A stretch of 59,093 nt of DNA. Origin: Stentor coeruleus (lineage: Eukaryota; Ciliophora; Heterotrichea; Heterotrichida; Stentoridae). Under the pieces are notes generated by a model. The model saw only the letters and a program-made list of their open reading frames with translations. It was not told the DNA's origin and ran no database searches. Every line of letters starts with the position of its first letter. Position 1 is the stretch's first letter. The stretch lies in NCBI GenBank assembly GCA_001970955.1, contig MPUH01000380.1:1-59093 (forward strand), given 5' to 3'. Positions 10,226 to 19,989 of the stretch are shown one piece after another. The translations under genes were made by a program, and so were the position numbers.

Positions 10226-12598
10226 TCAATTTATATTATCCGAAGAGTGATATTTACTATTTTTCCTCATTATAGTGCTAACAGCAAGTTGCCTCTTTTT
10301 AGCCTCTCCTTCACTATTAGATTCATATCCCTCATCTAAACAATCAAGAAACACTCCAAGATTTGCATAATTTGTTGCTCTCTGTTCTAATCTCAAATTG
10401 GGTTTTTTATTTTTCATTGAGTTTTTCTCAAGGCCGATATTTGCAGCTCTAGGTTTCAAAGCATACAATCCTCTCGAATATGAAAACTTCGATATTATTT
10501 CTCTAGGCTTGTTAATGTGTTTTTGTTTTTTATCAGCTTCATTAGCCCTCCTAACACTTTCAGCTCGAAATTTAAACTTTGTCCTATTATCAGTTGAAGC
10601 TCTTGAAAAATATTTAGCCAATGAACTTTTTGCTTGAACCTCAAATTCCTCATGCTTTTTGCTAAGTTTAACAATTTTTGGAGCTTGTGAGTGACTATAT
10701 CTTTTTATAACTACTGGGTTTTCAACTAAATGACTTACTTGTTTTAGTACAGTAAGGATTTTTTTATTAATCTTTTCTTCTTCCTGATCTTTATCACAAT
10801 CACTATTCGAACCTCCAGAATCGCTTTCATCCTCATTAGCTAAGTCGTTTTTTATTTGATGGAGGATATCTTCCATAGTTCGCTTTTTGTCCATATCTTT
10901 AGAAGGACTAAATCGCAAAATTTTCCTTTGTCTGAGTTCTGCTTTAAACTCACGTTGTCGAATCTCATCATTTCTAAGATCAATATACTGGAGCAGGGCT
11001 ATAAGTATCTGCTCTCCCATTGACTGCATATTTTCTTCATTAAATAAAACTGTGTTTCTCTCATGATCTAAATATCCATATGAAGATGCTTCTACTGTAT
11101 AACAAAATGGAAGCCTATGTTCTCGAGACACAACAAGTCTAGCAGCTTTTCTTTTAGACATTTCATTTCTAAATTTACAAGAATAATATCGGAAAATTTC
11201 AGTGTTTTCACTTAAGAGTTTTGGAATAACTCGAATTTTGCAGTGGTACTCTGAATGTAAAGGAAAGTGTGGGCCATAAATAAATACTCCTTTTTTTTTA
11301 GAATGCGCATGTAGGTCTAAATATGCTATAATGTCTTTTGTGCTGTAAATCAGATTTTTCACATGATGAATCTCAGGATGAAGGCGTAAATCTGGTGATT
11401 GGAACTGCCTGTTTAAATCTTGTCCGTTAAGTGAACAGCGGGAATTACCAACAATCACCCCATCTGGGTTAAGCATTGGGACAATTTTAAACACACATAA
11501 TTGTCTGAGTCTCATAGCAGCCAAAGATCTGCCAATAATAAAACTTATAAATCCTTGCATGAGCCAAGAGCCATGAGTTTCTCCAGGATGTACTCTTGCT
11601 GTGACAATAATTGACTCTTTTTTCTCTGTGCTAGTCTCATCAGTTATAATCAGCAATGGTACTTCAACTCCACTTAAAGACTTACACAATGGTTCTCTTT
11701 TTACATAAGGGCTTTTATCTACTTCTTTTAGATATTTTATCAAATCAGAATATGTATATGGAATAGAATAAGCAAACTTGAGCTTCTCCATACAAGGAAA
11801 AACTATAGTAAATGATAAGCAATAGAAAATCCTTTTGTTAATCAATGTTTTGTTTATCTTGGAAAATGTGTATTTCACGTTATCACACATATAATGCCAA
11901 CCTTTATATGGTATTGCTTCTCTATACACAAACGGCTGCAAACCTTGTGTATATAAACTGTTCTGTTTGGAGAAGTTCACAATATTAAACTTGATTTCTT
12001 TTTCTTGCCCATTGTTCGTTACTGTGAAATAAAACCACTGGTTTTTCCCATATGTATTTGAGTCTGTCCTAATAAACAAATCATACTCATCTTCTTTAAC
12101 TTTTGCTACTTTGTCGAGATTTCCTGATTCGAATTTTGAATCAAAAACTAAATCTTCATCTACAAGGTCGGCTTTCATACCTAAAAATGGCCTGCAGTCT
12201 TTTTTTGGCAGTTTTTTACGTATTATTTTGTATGCATGTCTGACTGTAGGGTTTATTGTGAATGAATAAGTCAATGGACTTGAAAATGTTTCATGTAGTT
12301 CTAAAGAGTCTTCTGGACGAAAGCTGTGATAAATACAATTTTTTGATGGGATACTGTCCATGGCAAAGTTTAAAGGAATTGGTCCTCCGTGGATTAATGC
12401 CTTAGGTTTCCATCCAAATAGCATATCCGGTTCTAAACTGATTCCAGACTGAACTAAGGGAATAAATGGAATTATTTCTTCTTTTGTGGATTCGGGAATG
12501 ACTAAACCTGATGAAGAGGAACTTTTACTTTTCACTTCTTCAAGAAATAAGTCGTTATCGCAATCTTCTTCGAAACCTGAATCATCGCTATTATTCAT
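10226..12598 (-). CDS. CCP: cytosolic carboxypeptidase (CCP/AGBL, M14 family), putative tubulin deglutamylase
   Basis: 790 residues. The N-terminal CCP beta-sandwich domain (about 100-290) has the family landmarks YGKNQWFYFTV and KGWHYMCDNVKYTFSK. The M14 zinc-peptidase domain follows (about 295-545): HPGE (His337, Glu340) and His430 in DLHAHS form the zinc site, NPDG is at 377-380, the substrate-binding Arg/Asn lie in RCSLNGQDLNR (387-397), and the catalytic Glu503 sits in YTVEASSYG. All key residues are present, so it should be active. Family members remove glutamates from the C-terminal tails or side chains of tubulin and act in axonemes and basal bodies. The arrangement is closest to CCP2/3 (AGBL2/3). 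The last 250 residues are a basic/acidic low-complexity tail not needed for catalysis. The start MNNSDDSGFEED precedes an acidic N-terminus with no better alternative. Confidence 0.93.
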   Translation of the reverse strand: MNNSDDSGFEEDCDNDLFLEEVKSKSSSSSGLVIPESTKEEIIPFIPLVQSGISLEPDMLFGWKPKALIHGGPIPLNFAMDSIPSKNCIYHSFRPEDSLELHETFSSPLTYSFTINPTVRHAYKIIRKKLPKKDCRPFLGMKADLVDEDLVFDSKFESGNLDKVAKVKEDEYDLFIRTDSNTYGKNQWFYFTVTNNGQEKEIKFNIVNFSKQNSLYTQGLQPFVYREAIPYKGWHYMCDNVKYTFSKINKTLINKRIFYCLSFTIVFPCMEKLKFAYSIPYTYSDLIKYLKEVDKSPYVKREPLCKSLSGVEVPLLIITDETSTEKKESIIVTARVHPGETHGSWLMQGFISFIIGRSLAAMRLRQLCVFKIVPMLNPDGVIVGNSRCSLNGQDLNRQFQSPDLRLHPEIHHVKNLIYSTKDIIAYLDLHAHSKKKGVFIYGPHFPLHSEYHCKIRVIPKLLSENTEIFRYYSCKFRNEMSKRKAARLVVSREHRLPFCYTVEASSYGYLDHERNTVLFNEENMQSMGEQILIALLQYIDLRNDEIRQREFKAELRQRKILRFSPSKDMDKKRTMEDILHQIKNDLANEDESDSGGSNSDCDKDQEEEKINKKILTVLKQVSHLVENPVVIKRYSHSQAPKIVKLSKKHEEFEVQAKSSLAKYFSRASTDNRTKFKFRAESVRRANEADKKQKHINKPREIISKFSYSRGLYALKPRAANIGLEKNSMKNKKPNLRLEQRATNYANLGVFLDCLDEGYESNSEGEAKKRQLAVSTIMRKNSKYHSSDNIN

Positions 12599-15255
12599 TC
12601 TTATTTGTTAAATAATAAAAAGCAAACTAGCGGAATTTTTTTTGATTTGGAGATTTCAACGAATAATATGTTAAAGTTTTCCATTAGTAAAAACAACTTT
12701 TAAAATAATTTTCAAAAATTTATCAAAGGTTGTAACTAATTCTAGACTGTAGTGTTTTGAAATTTTATTTTTAATATTTTGTTGTAAAATTGTAGCTAAA
12801 GAAATACTTTGCATTAATTGTGGTTTTAGCTTGCTTAGGAATTATTATGTAAATGATTATTAAACATAATTTTGTAATAATTGAATGCTTGTATTTTAAG
12901 GTGATAATAATTATGATTTTTATTGGTTTAGTTTTGGATTAAGCAATCTTTAATTTATCTAATAACTAAATGATTTTATTAATATCCACTTAATTTATCA
13001 AACATTATATTAGTGTTTAAAATAAAGTATCAAGCCATTTAATTATTAGGCGAATTCTGAGAGGTAGGATGACTATCATTCAGTTAAATTATCTCAAAGT
13101 TTTTGAAGACCTAGAATGCCTGTAATGAAAATCTTTTTTCTCTATTTCAGTATCTTGGCACAAGGAAGTAATTCATCCAGACCCATACAAAAAAATATGA
13201 GTGTGTGATTAGCCATTCCCAGGTAGTACTAGTAACTTAGCATTTCTGTGCAACAATTTGCACTTCTGTTGGTTGATATATAAGTTTTTTTTGTGGAAAA
13301 ATGACGGAATTTTGGATCGCGGCACATAATGCCTATTAGGCGACAATTTTATATGAGCTCTTTAATCTTTTCTTAAATTGATTTTTCATAGTACATTTAA
13401 GACATTCTTTAAGAATTTTGGCAATAATCCATACCTTTTCTGATTAATTTCTTTTAAGTAAGGTATCAATTTATCAAGTAACTTATTAGTATTAGTTAGG
13501 AATTATCGCTTGACTATTGTCCAGCCCTTGTTAATTTTCTTCTTTTATAGTATATTTTCATGATAAAGTTTTTTATTTCTTTGTCGATCTTTATTATTTC
13601 TTGTTTGTTATGTTTTACTCTAAGTGCTTTTTCAAATTCTTCATCTCATAAAACGATATGCAATAATGAAAAAAAAATGTGTTTCTTCATTCGCAATTAT
13701 CAAGTGACTTATAAGGCTTTGAAATCTATAAAGTAAAATTAGACAAATTTGGAATATTGATTTATCTCTATTTTGCCGTCTGGTTGAGTTCGATAAATTA
13801 CTTTCTTCAGAGATTATTCCCATAATTATTTGTTATATATTATCTATGCTAGAGTTTATATTTTTATTCAAAATATTTTATTTACCTCAAGGAAAACAAA
13901 TCAGGTGAGGAAAACTCTAATGAAAATATTAATAACTAAAATTGCATAATTATTGCTTATCTGATTATAAGGATTATCAAAAAAATATCAATTTCTATAC
14001 TTAAAGTTTGCTTTAAGTATATTATTTGCAACTTTTAATGAATTTACTACATCGTCTAGAATCCTATTGCAAAAATTAGCATAATAAGTCCCCCAATAGT
14101 CCTTGGTTATTACAATAATGAAATACATAAAATATCAATTTCATAGTAGAGAATATAGAAGAAAAAGAATTTCCCGCATGAATAGATTGAATCTATATTC
14201 TTAGAATTTTAAACTGATCACAAAGTGGTCTGAGTTGAATCTCAAGGGTAGTAAATTTGTGTTTATCAGGAAGCTCACTTCATTTTAATATTTATTTGTA
14301 CCATACTTGCTTACCTTAGTATAATTTATTTCTAATAATCGCTGGAGTTTATAAAGCCTTCTTAATAATTATTAAGAGAGCAAATATTTTGCTAGGGGAA
14401 AATATCATAAAACTTCTGCTATCTGGTTACCTTTTGATTGAGAATCTCATCCAAGCTATACTAGAAATCTATAGCTTTAATATCAGTGAAGAATTTGACC
14501 ATATGCAATTAAAATTTTTAATGCAGATTATACTCATGCCTTCTCTAAAAATTGGCTCCTTCTAAGGATTTTACTCGTATTTACAAACTTCTGAAAAAAA
14601 AACTTCCTATATCAAGTGTAAATGTATTGTTATAAAATTAATAAGATTATCTTAATAATTATAGCATTTTTTGCTGACATATTCAAAAAGGATCTTAATT
14701 AGCTGGTTAAATTTAGTAATGGAAGAACGAATTCTTATTTCTAATCAGTTAAAAAATTAAGATATTAAGCCTTAGCATGGGTATTTTAAACTAATATTCT
14801 GAGGATAAAAAATACAGGAAAGCATTCACAAAAAAATATAATAATTTTTTAATTTTTTAAGGAATCTAAATAGCAAAAGATTGCATTAAAAGTGTATGCT
14901 TATAGAATAAATGTTAGCAAAGCTGACTTATTGAGCATTTAGCTCACAAATATACCGAATAAAGTATTTAACTCTTTTAATAATCGAAAGTTTGATTTTT
15001 GTTGATCTTATAATTCCATCGCTTTATATAACTTGTTTAAGAAAATGTCTGAAGCTTAAAGAATTCATATTTAGAACTATAATAATTATTACTATATAGT
15101 TTAACTAAGCTCCTAGAAATAGTTTCTTTATAAACTTCTTATAGTATAATAAAAAAATTTTAGTTGAAATATCAGCTTTAAATATATTAAGCTTCACTAA
15201 TCCAAGGCAATTTCACCTCATTTTGAGGCCCAGAAATTGGTGGNCTTTAAATATA
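12599..15255. other. long intergenic gap with scattered coding-like relics
   Basis: A 2.6-kb stretch without an intact gene. The part from about 13040 to 13350 is less AT-rich and is partly open on both strands. A 60-codon minus-strand frame sits at 13641-13823. A plus-strand relic at about 14330-14560 is annotated separately. None shows a recognisable domain. No tRNA, array or terminal repeat of a mobile element was seen. Confidence 0.5.
14330..14560 (+). pseudogene. coding relic, helical/hydrophobic protein fragment
   Basis: About 75 consecutive open codons in one frame, with balanced codons (for example LLGENIIKLLLSGYLLIEN and YSFNISEEFDHMQ), ending at a TAA. The same frame continues downstream with frequent stops. 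There is no plausible start codon context or intron. This is much longer than expected by chance in such AT-rich sequence, so I read it as a fragment of a decayed gene. Family unknown. Confidence 0.35.
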
Positions 15256-15314
15256 TTAAGCTTCACTAATCCAAGGCAATTTCACCTCATTTTGAGGCCC
15301 AGAAATTGGTGGTA
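15174..15314. repeat. assembly-seam duplication around N (15244)
   Basis: About 70 bp ending just before the single N at 15244 is repeated immediately after it. The duplicated block contains the 3' end of the zinc-finger gene. It is best explained as two contig ends that overlap but were joined with one N. Confidence 0.85.
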
Positions 15315-15642
15315 AATATGAATCTTCACGATTATATGGGCCTTCAGGTATCTGAAACTCCCTTTTACCATTGCCCTCTATGGCTAAGATAACCAACTCT
15401 ATAAACGCTTTAAAATCGTCGAACTCAGGCTTTGCTTTAAGATTTACCTCTTGGTGAAGAAGTCTATGATTCGACAATTGACTGGCGTGACGATAAGAAT
15501 TCTGACATCCAGGGTGCATACACTTATAAGGCTTATCCCCTGTATGTATATTCATGTGCTGTTTGAGATTTTGCTTGGATGATAGTTGCTTAAAGCATAT
15601 TTGGCAAATCGAACATTGCTGGCTTTGATACGAAGTATTCAT
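15256..15642 (-). CDS. small C2H2 zinc-finger protein (two fingers)
   Basis: 128 residues. Two adjacent Kruppel-type fingers occupy residues about 11-60: C-x2-C...H-x3-H (CSICQICFKQLSSKQNLKQH) joined by the classical linker HTGDKPYKC to a second finger with the longer C-x4-C spacing (CMHPGCQNSYRHASQLSNH). Key hydrophobic residues and linker are intact, so DNA binding is likely. The rest is a Pro-rich tail ending PWISEA. Only two fingers means a short recognition site or an additional partner. The 3' end lies inside a block duplicated around the N at 15244; the gene itself is intact in the right-hand copy. Confidence 0.88.
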   Translation of the reverse strand: MNTSYQSQQCSICQICFKQLSSKQNLKQHMNIHTGDKPYKCMHPGCQNSYRHASQLSNHRLLHQEVNLKAKPEFDDFKAFIELVILAIEGNGKREFQIPEGPYNREDSYLPPISGPQNEVKLPWISEA

Positions 15643-16918
15643 TATTAAGAGATTTAAAAAAACTATCCATTATTAGACTTAAAAATATGATTTTTGCGTT
15701 TAAGTTTATAAATTCGTTTTTTTTGGACTACTAGGATAAGATACTTTCAATTTTTTTATAGGAAATTCGACCATGATTAAATTATATTTCAACATTTTGT
15801 TTAGGAATAACCTTAGACTAGAATTCTAAGTCAAATTCGAGAGAATCCTTTAATTCTTGAATAAATCTCAATAATTGTATTCTGAATTATTAAAGCCTAA
15901 AAGTTTGATAATTTTTCCTTAAGCTTTTTCTTAGAATTTCCACAGATAAATGAATCTTGAGAGAAAGTATTTTTGACTAACCTTGAAGAATATGGGGCTA
16001 AATATAATGCTACATCGAGATTTATTTTTATTACTTACTAGAAATAAAATATATTAATTTTTAGGGGTTAGTCTAATAATATCTTATTTTCTTAAGCCAA
16101 GGGTAGCAAATTTTGCAAAACAAACTTAAGGTTTTGTTTTAAAGCTATGGTTTTTATTAAAGAGATAGTGGTCATCAATACTATGGTTTTTAAGTGAAAT
16201 TTTAGAGTATGGAAGGCTACTCAATCGAATATTAAAGAATATTAGAGTTATTTTAAGTTTAAGGAAATTTAAAGAAGTACTAAAGCGGAATCAAAGCACT
16301 GAATAGAAGCCTGCTTAGAAGAAGCACATTTAATTAGAAAATTGTATAGCGGAGACAATCCATAAATAATTTACTGGAGAGAAAAAAGTTTAATATGAAA
16401 ATGGCTTATTTATGTTTTAATATCTGAAGGCATATGAAATGCAAAAGGGAATATATGCAAGTCTTTTTATAAATCCTAGCTTAAAGCTTAAGATTGCATT
16501 TAATTTTATATATATATTTATGCTATCCTTCTGAAACCTATAAAAATAATGCCTATTATTACACCTTAAGAATTATCCTATCAAATTATATATTATTTTT
16601 CTTCATAAATTTCTTATTTCTATTTCCACGCGAGCTCATAATATCACTCTGCCCTTGCTGTTATAATATGCCATTATTATACTAAATTTTACATCTTTAT
16701 TTACTTGCCTTACCAAAGCTAATAAAAATGCTAATCAAAAACGAATAATTCTTGTAAATACAAATTCAATTCTAGTTGAAAATTATTTAATTGCATTCAC
16801 AAATTATAAAATCCATTCTTCATGATTTTTGTATTTTTAGCTTTAAAAAATCTATAATATAAATAATTACTTAGCTAATAAATTTACTTAAAAAAGCCTA
16901 AGAAAAAAAATGTAGTTA
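15643..16918. other. intergenic gap with a long plus-strand coding relic
   Basis: The gap holds a remarkably continuous plus-strand frame (about 16094-16823, annotated separately) broken only by stop codons. The first 450 bp are AT-rich without supported features. Confidence 0.5.
16094..16823 (+). pseudogene. long frame interrupted by UAA/UAG codons, gene ghost or recoded ORF
   Basis: One frame of about 243 codons runs without a frameshift. Before the TGA at 16532-16534 it contains eight in-frame stops, all TAA or TAG (for example after KQT, KR, STE, KPA, HI, HK, KV and MF). Between them the sequence is strongly protein-like (LEYGRLLNRILKNIRVILS, QKGIYASLFINPSLKLK). Past that TGA the same frame has three more TAAs and about 50 open codons before another TGA. 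No 15-nt intron accounts for the stops. No family is recognised. It is most simply a pseudogene with point nonsense mutations; the alternative of reassigned UAA/UAG is a finding below. Confidence 0.4.
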
Positions 16919-17665
16919 TTATATAATACCGCATCTTGCACATCCTTTATGCACTTCATATCTGCTTTGTACCATACTTACTGATTTTATATAAGACACA
17001 CCTTTGCTCCGAGCAAGACATCTATGACATAAAGTCTGAGCAAGTTTTTCTATTGTGATGCTGTTTTTTATGTCATCTTCTATAGATTTAATAAGTTGCT
17101 TCAAACTCTCTATATTAGATTTGATTTGGTTTACGTCAATTTGCAAGTTGCTTACCTGTGATTTCAAATGAACCAATTTTTCGTTTTCAGCTGCATAAAT
17201 TTTATTAGAATTTTCGATTACGCCTTTAAAATTCGCCAACATCTGAAGGTTCTGATCTTTCAAATACTGCTCTTTTTTAATATCCTCTATAACAAGATCA
17301 CATCTTACTATGCTATCCATCTCTAACAGCTTCAATTTTGCTTCCAATTCTTCAAGTTTTTTCTCATCATTTCTTGCTTCTTCACTAGCTTCAGCATTTT
17401 TTTCATTCAAATTCTCTAGTTTTTCAATCGCCAGCTTTTTTTCCTTTTGGTTTTCTGCGTCGATCTGTTCTTTTATTTCTGTATAGTTGCATCTGTCGCA
17501 AATTTTTACTTTTTTTTTGTTTCTTGTCCTTGCGCACATGTGAAACTTGCATGATGGCAAATTGCATTTTTCACATGCGTTTTTACTGATTTGATTGCAT
17601 TTTTCAGTTGAGCATAACTTGTTTTTAGCTTTTTTTAGTGCTTGCTTTATGCTGATAGCTTCCAT
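16919..17665 (-). CDS. zinc-finger/coiled-coil protein
   Basis: 248 residues. The N-terminal 60 residues hold paired Cys motifs (CSTEKC, CEKCNLPSCKFHMC, CDRC) resembling a FYVE/Rabphilin-type or treble-clef zinc domain, though without the RRHHCR signature that would support lipid binding. Residues about 62-205 are a continuous charged coiled coil. The C-terminus has another two Cys pairs (CHRCLAR, CARCGII) and could form a second zinc site, so the coiled coil is capped by Cys clusters at both ends. There are no membrane segments. It is probably a structural or adaptor protein; the function is not identifiable from sequence. Confidence 0.8.
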   Translation of the reverse strand: MEAISIKQALKKAKNKLCSTEKCNQISKNACEKCNLPSCKFHMCARTRNKKKVKICDRCNYTEIKEQIDAENQKEKKLAIEKLENLNEKNAEASEEARNDEKKLEELEAKLKLLEMDSIVRCDLVIEDIKKEQYLKDQNLQMLANFKGVIENSNKIYAAENEKLVHLKSQVSNLQIDVNQIKSNIESLKQLIKSIEDDIKNSITIEKLAQTLCHRCLARSKGVSYIKSVSMVQSRYEVHKGCARCGII

Positions 17666-18267
17666 TTATAAACAAAAATTATGTTGATGTTTGGAGGCTG
17701 ATTAAGACTCCAGAGGTACACATTATATGCTTTTGCATCAACAGTTAAATTCTATTAAATAAATAGTTAATTTATATCTTTATAAATAGATTATATAGCC
17801 TTAACATATATGCTTTCAGCATTTTTCCTCCACTATATAAATTCTCATAACTCTCTCTCTTGATACACATTCTACTTCAGTGATTACTTGAAAGATTCAT
17901 TTTAATATCATTATATGCTCCCTTGATATTATTTGTATTAGCATTCATCAATATATTCTACTGGATCATTGGCAATTAGATGTATTTATCCAGTTCTTCA
18001 AATAGAATACTTTCATTCATAAAACAACTTCATTAAATACATGTGTTTTCTCTCTACAGTCGCAATAAGACTATCAAAAAATAATTTCATCTTTTCTCTA
18101 TTAAATTTCATGATTTTTTAAATTCCAAAGTAATGCTATCATGAATAATTTAAGTTTAATTTTCAGTACCAATTCATAATTTCCTCTAAACTATTTTATT
18201 ATCATTTCTCTACTTCATCATATCTAAAAATCTAGTTAATATTCATCTAAATTAAAGATAACTATGA
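17666..18267. other. intergenic, nothing seen
   Basis: About 600 bp of AT-rich sequence, relatively poor in G on the plus strand. No ORF, RNA gene or repeat could be supported. Confidence 0.6.
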
Positions 18268-19266
18268 TTAGGATACAAATTTCAAAGGAACTTTATATTT
18301 CTTTTCATCTACAATCTGATCAATACTCATTCCGCCAGAAATCTCAAAAAACCCAAATTCTAAAATTCTTTTCTGAGCAAGACTTTCAAGTCTCAGACGT
18401 ATCCTATCATTATCCGCAAGTTTTTCATTTTTCTCAGCTAGATTTCTTACATTTCTAAATACCAACGAATATAAATCCCCTAGGTTTTTAATACGAAATA
18501 TTGAAGAGTCTGAAGTTGTAATATTAATAATACTTTCCAAATTTTCTTTTATAATCGGACTATTATCATCTTGCATATCTGTATATATTGGATTACTTAT
18601 CTGCTTATTTGGAGAAATCTCAGGGACTTTTGGTGTAGAATATTGAGAGTAGCTTGGATTTTGAGGCCTAATAAACTTTTCCGGCGGGCTCAGAGCAAGA
18701 TTTTCATATGCTGACGCTTTTGGGAAAATCCCAGGGTTTTCTTTATTTTCTTGGTTTTTTATCATGGGTTGTACGTAGCTCATTTTATCAGATTTTTCAG
18801 GTGGTCTGGGGATGTTCAGGGGTTTTTTCATATTTTTTAACTCTGACATTTTTTCGAATGAACTCGGATATAATTGACTTTCAAAGCTCATTGGCATATC
18901 AGGACCTTGTAAAGTAAACTCTTTATGCTCTATATAAGTATTTAGATCATTAGGCCAAGGCTCTATATAATTGATTTTTTGGCTAAGATATTTTTGAATA
19001 ACTTCAGCACGTGTGCTATATATTATCACATCTGGGAATTTAACAATAATTTTCCCTAATATCAGCCCTCGAACAAAATCATCAGATGTTCGGAATATAA
19101 AATTCCCAACAAGCTTAATTTCGCTTAGGTCATAAATTTCTGTGTAGAGTTTCTGAACTTCAGCTGATAGTTTACATTTTTGAGTGATAATCAAAAGAGC
19201 ATCTTTAAGCTTTGAAACCTGATCTTCAATATTGTCTCCCCATATGTCTAGGATAACTTTGACCAT
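18268..19266 (-). CDS. unidentified protein with ordered N-domain and Pro/Ser-rich linker
   Basis: 332 residues. The first 125 residues look like a compact alpha/beta domain (MVKVILDIWGDN start, then KLVGNFIFRTSDDFVRGLI and INYIEPWPND). Residues about 130-225 form a Pro-, Ser- and Asn-rich linker with several SPP/TPK-type sites. Residues about 235-320 are helical (FRNVRNLAEKNEKLADNDRI). The C-terminus KKYKVPLKFVS is hydrophobic/basic. No catalytic motif, zinc ligand or membrane segment is visible, and I do not recognise the family. Only 81 bp separate it from the RNA-binding gene upstream, also on the minus strand. Confidence 0.8.
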   Translation of the reverse strand: MVKVILDIWGDNIEDQVSKLKDALLIITQKCKLSAEVQKLYTEIYDLSEIKLVGNFIFRTSDDFVRGLILGKIIVKFPDVIIYSTRAEVIQKYLSQKINYIEPWPNDLNTYIEHKEFTLQGPDMPMSFESQLYPSSFEKMSELKNMKKPLNIPRPPEKSDKMSYVQPMIKNQENKENPGIFPKASAYENLALSPPEKFIRPQNPSYSQYSTPKVPEISPNKQISNPIYTDMQDDNSPIIKENLESIINITTSDSSIFRIKNLGDLYSLVFRNVRNLAEKNEKLADNDRIRLRLESLAQKRILEFGFFEISGGMSIDQIVDEKKYKVPLKFVS

Positions 19267-19347
19267 TTTTAAATGTTTATGAAATAGACACTAAGCATAT
19301 TGATAAGATATGCTTAGAATTTCTAGTAATGTGTTATAACAAAAAAA

Positions 19348-19884
19348 CTAAGCTTTATTAATATCATTATTGTCAATAAACGCAAGAATTTCTCTATCGT
19401 TGAATGTTGCTTTATTTAGTTGGTTGAATGCACTTAAAGCTTCTTCAGGCTTAGAAAAAACAACCATTGCTGCACCTCGAGACCTTCCTGCATTATCAAG
19501 AACTACTTCAGATTTTGTTACAGTTCCGAAAAGGCTGCATAAGTCTTTTAATTGTACTCCAGTAACTGAGGCAGGTAGATTTCTAAGTTTTAAATATATG
19601 TTTCCTGCCCTACGTCTGTTGTAAGAATAGCTTTCATCTTCTTTTACTGTTATCATTCCTCCCTCTATACGAGAATGATGAAGCATTTCTATTGCTCGAG
19701 CAGCATTTGAAGGGTCTGTATATTCAATTATACCACAACCTCTAGAAACTCCAACTTCATCTAGAAACAGTTCAACGTTTTGCACTTCTCCAGCTTTGCT
19801 CATGTGCTCACGAACCTTTTTTTCATTAGATGAATAAGGAATATTCCCGACAAAAACCCTTGTGTATACCTTTTTGTCTTGCAT
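19348..19884 (-). CDS. RNA-binding protein with two RRM domains
   Basis: 178 residues that are essentially two RRMs and a short linker. RRM1 (about 8-83) has RNP2 VFVGNIPY and RNP1 SRGCGIIEY. RRM2 (about 95-172) has RNP2-like IYLKLRNLP and RNP1 SRGAAMVVF. The RNP1 of RRM1 lacks the usual double aromatic (CGIIEY rather than GFGFV-F), so stacking on RNA may be weakened. The short tandem-RRM layout with an arginine-containing linker resembles hnRNP-M/MYEF2 or yeast Gbp2-like mRNA-export proteins; ciliates have many paralogues, so a precise orthologue is not claimed. No low-complexity tail. Confidence 0.9.
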   Translation of the reverse strand: MQDKKVYTRVFVGNIPYSSNEKKVREHMSKAGEVQNVELFLDEVGVSRGCGIIEYTDPSNAARAIEMLHHSRIEGGMITVKEDESYSYNRRRAGNIYLKLRNLPASVTGVQLKDLCSLFGTVTKSEVVLDNAGRSRGAAMVVFSKPEEALSAFNQLNKATFNDREILAFIDNNDINKA

Positions 19885-19989
19885 ATATAATATGGAAAGT
19901 CTAGTAAGCGGTGAGAATATGAGGTTTATGTAAATTTAGAAAGGGATTATGAAATAATTATGAAGATATGTAAAGAAGAAAATGATTAC

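Noticed and set aside
13040..13350. Less AT-rich block with partly open frames on both strands
   Set aside because: Neither strand gives a clean frame or a recognisable motif; not enough to annotate a gene.
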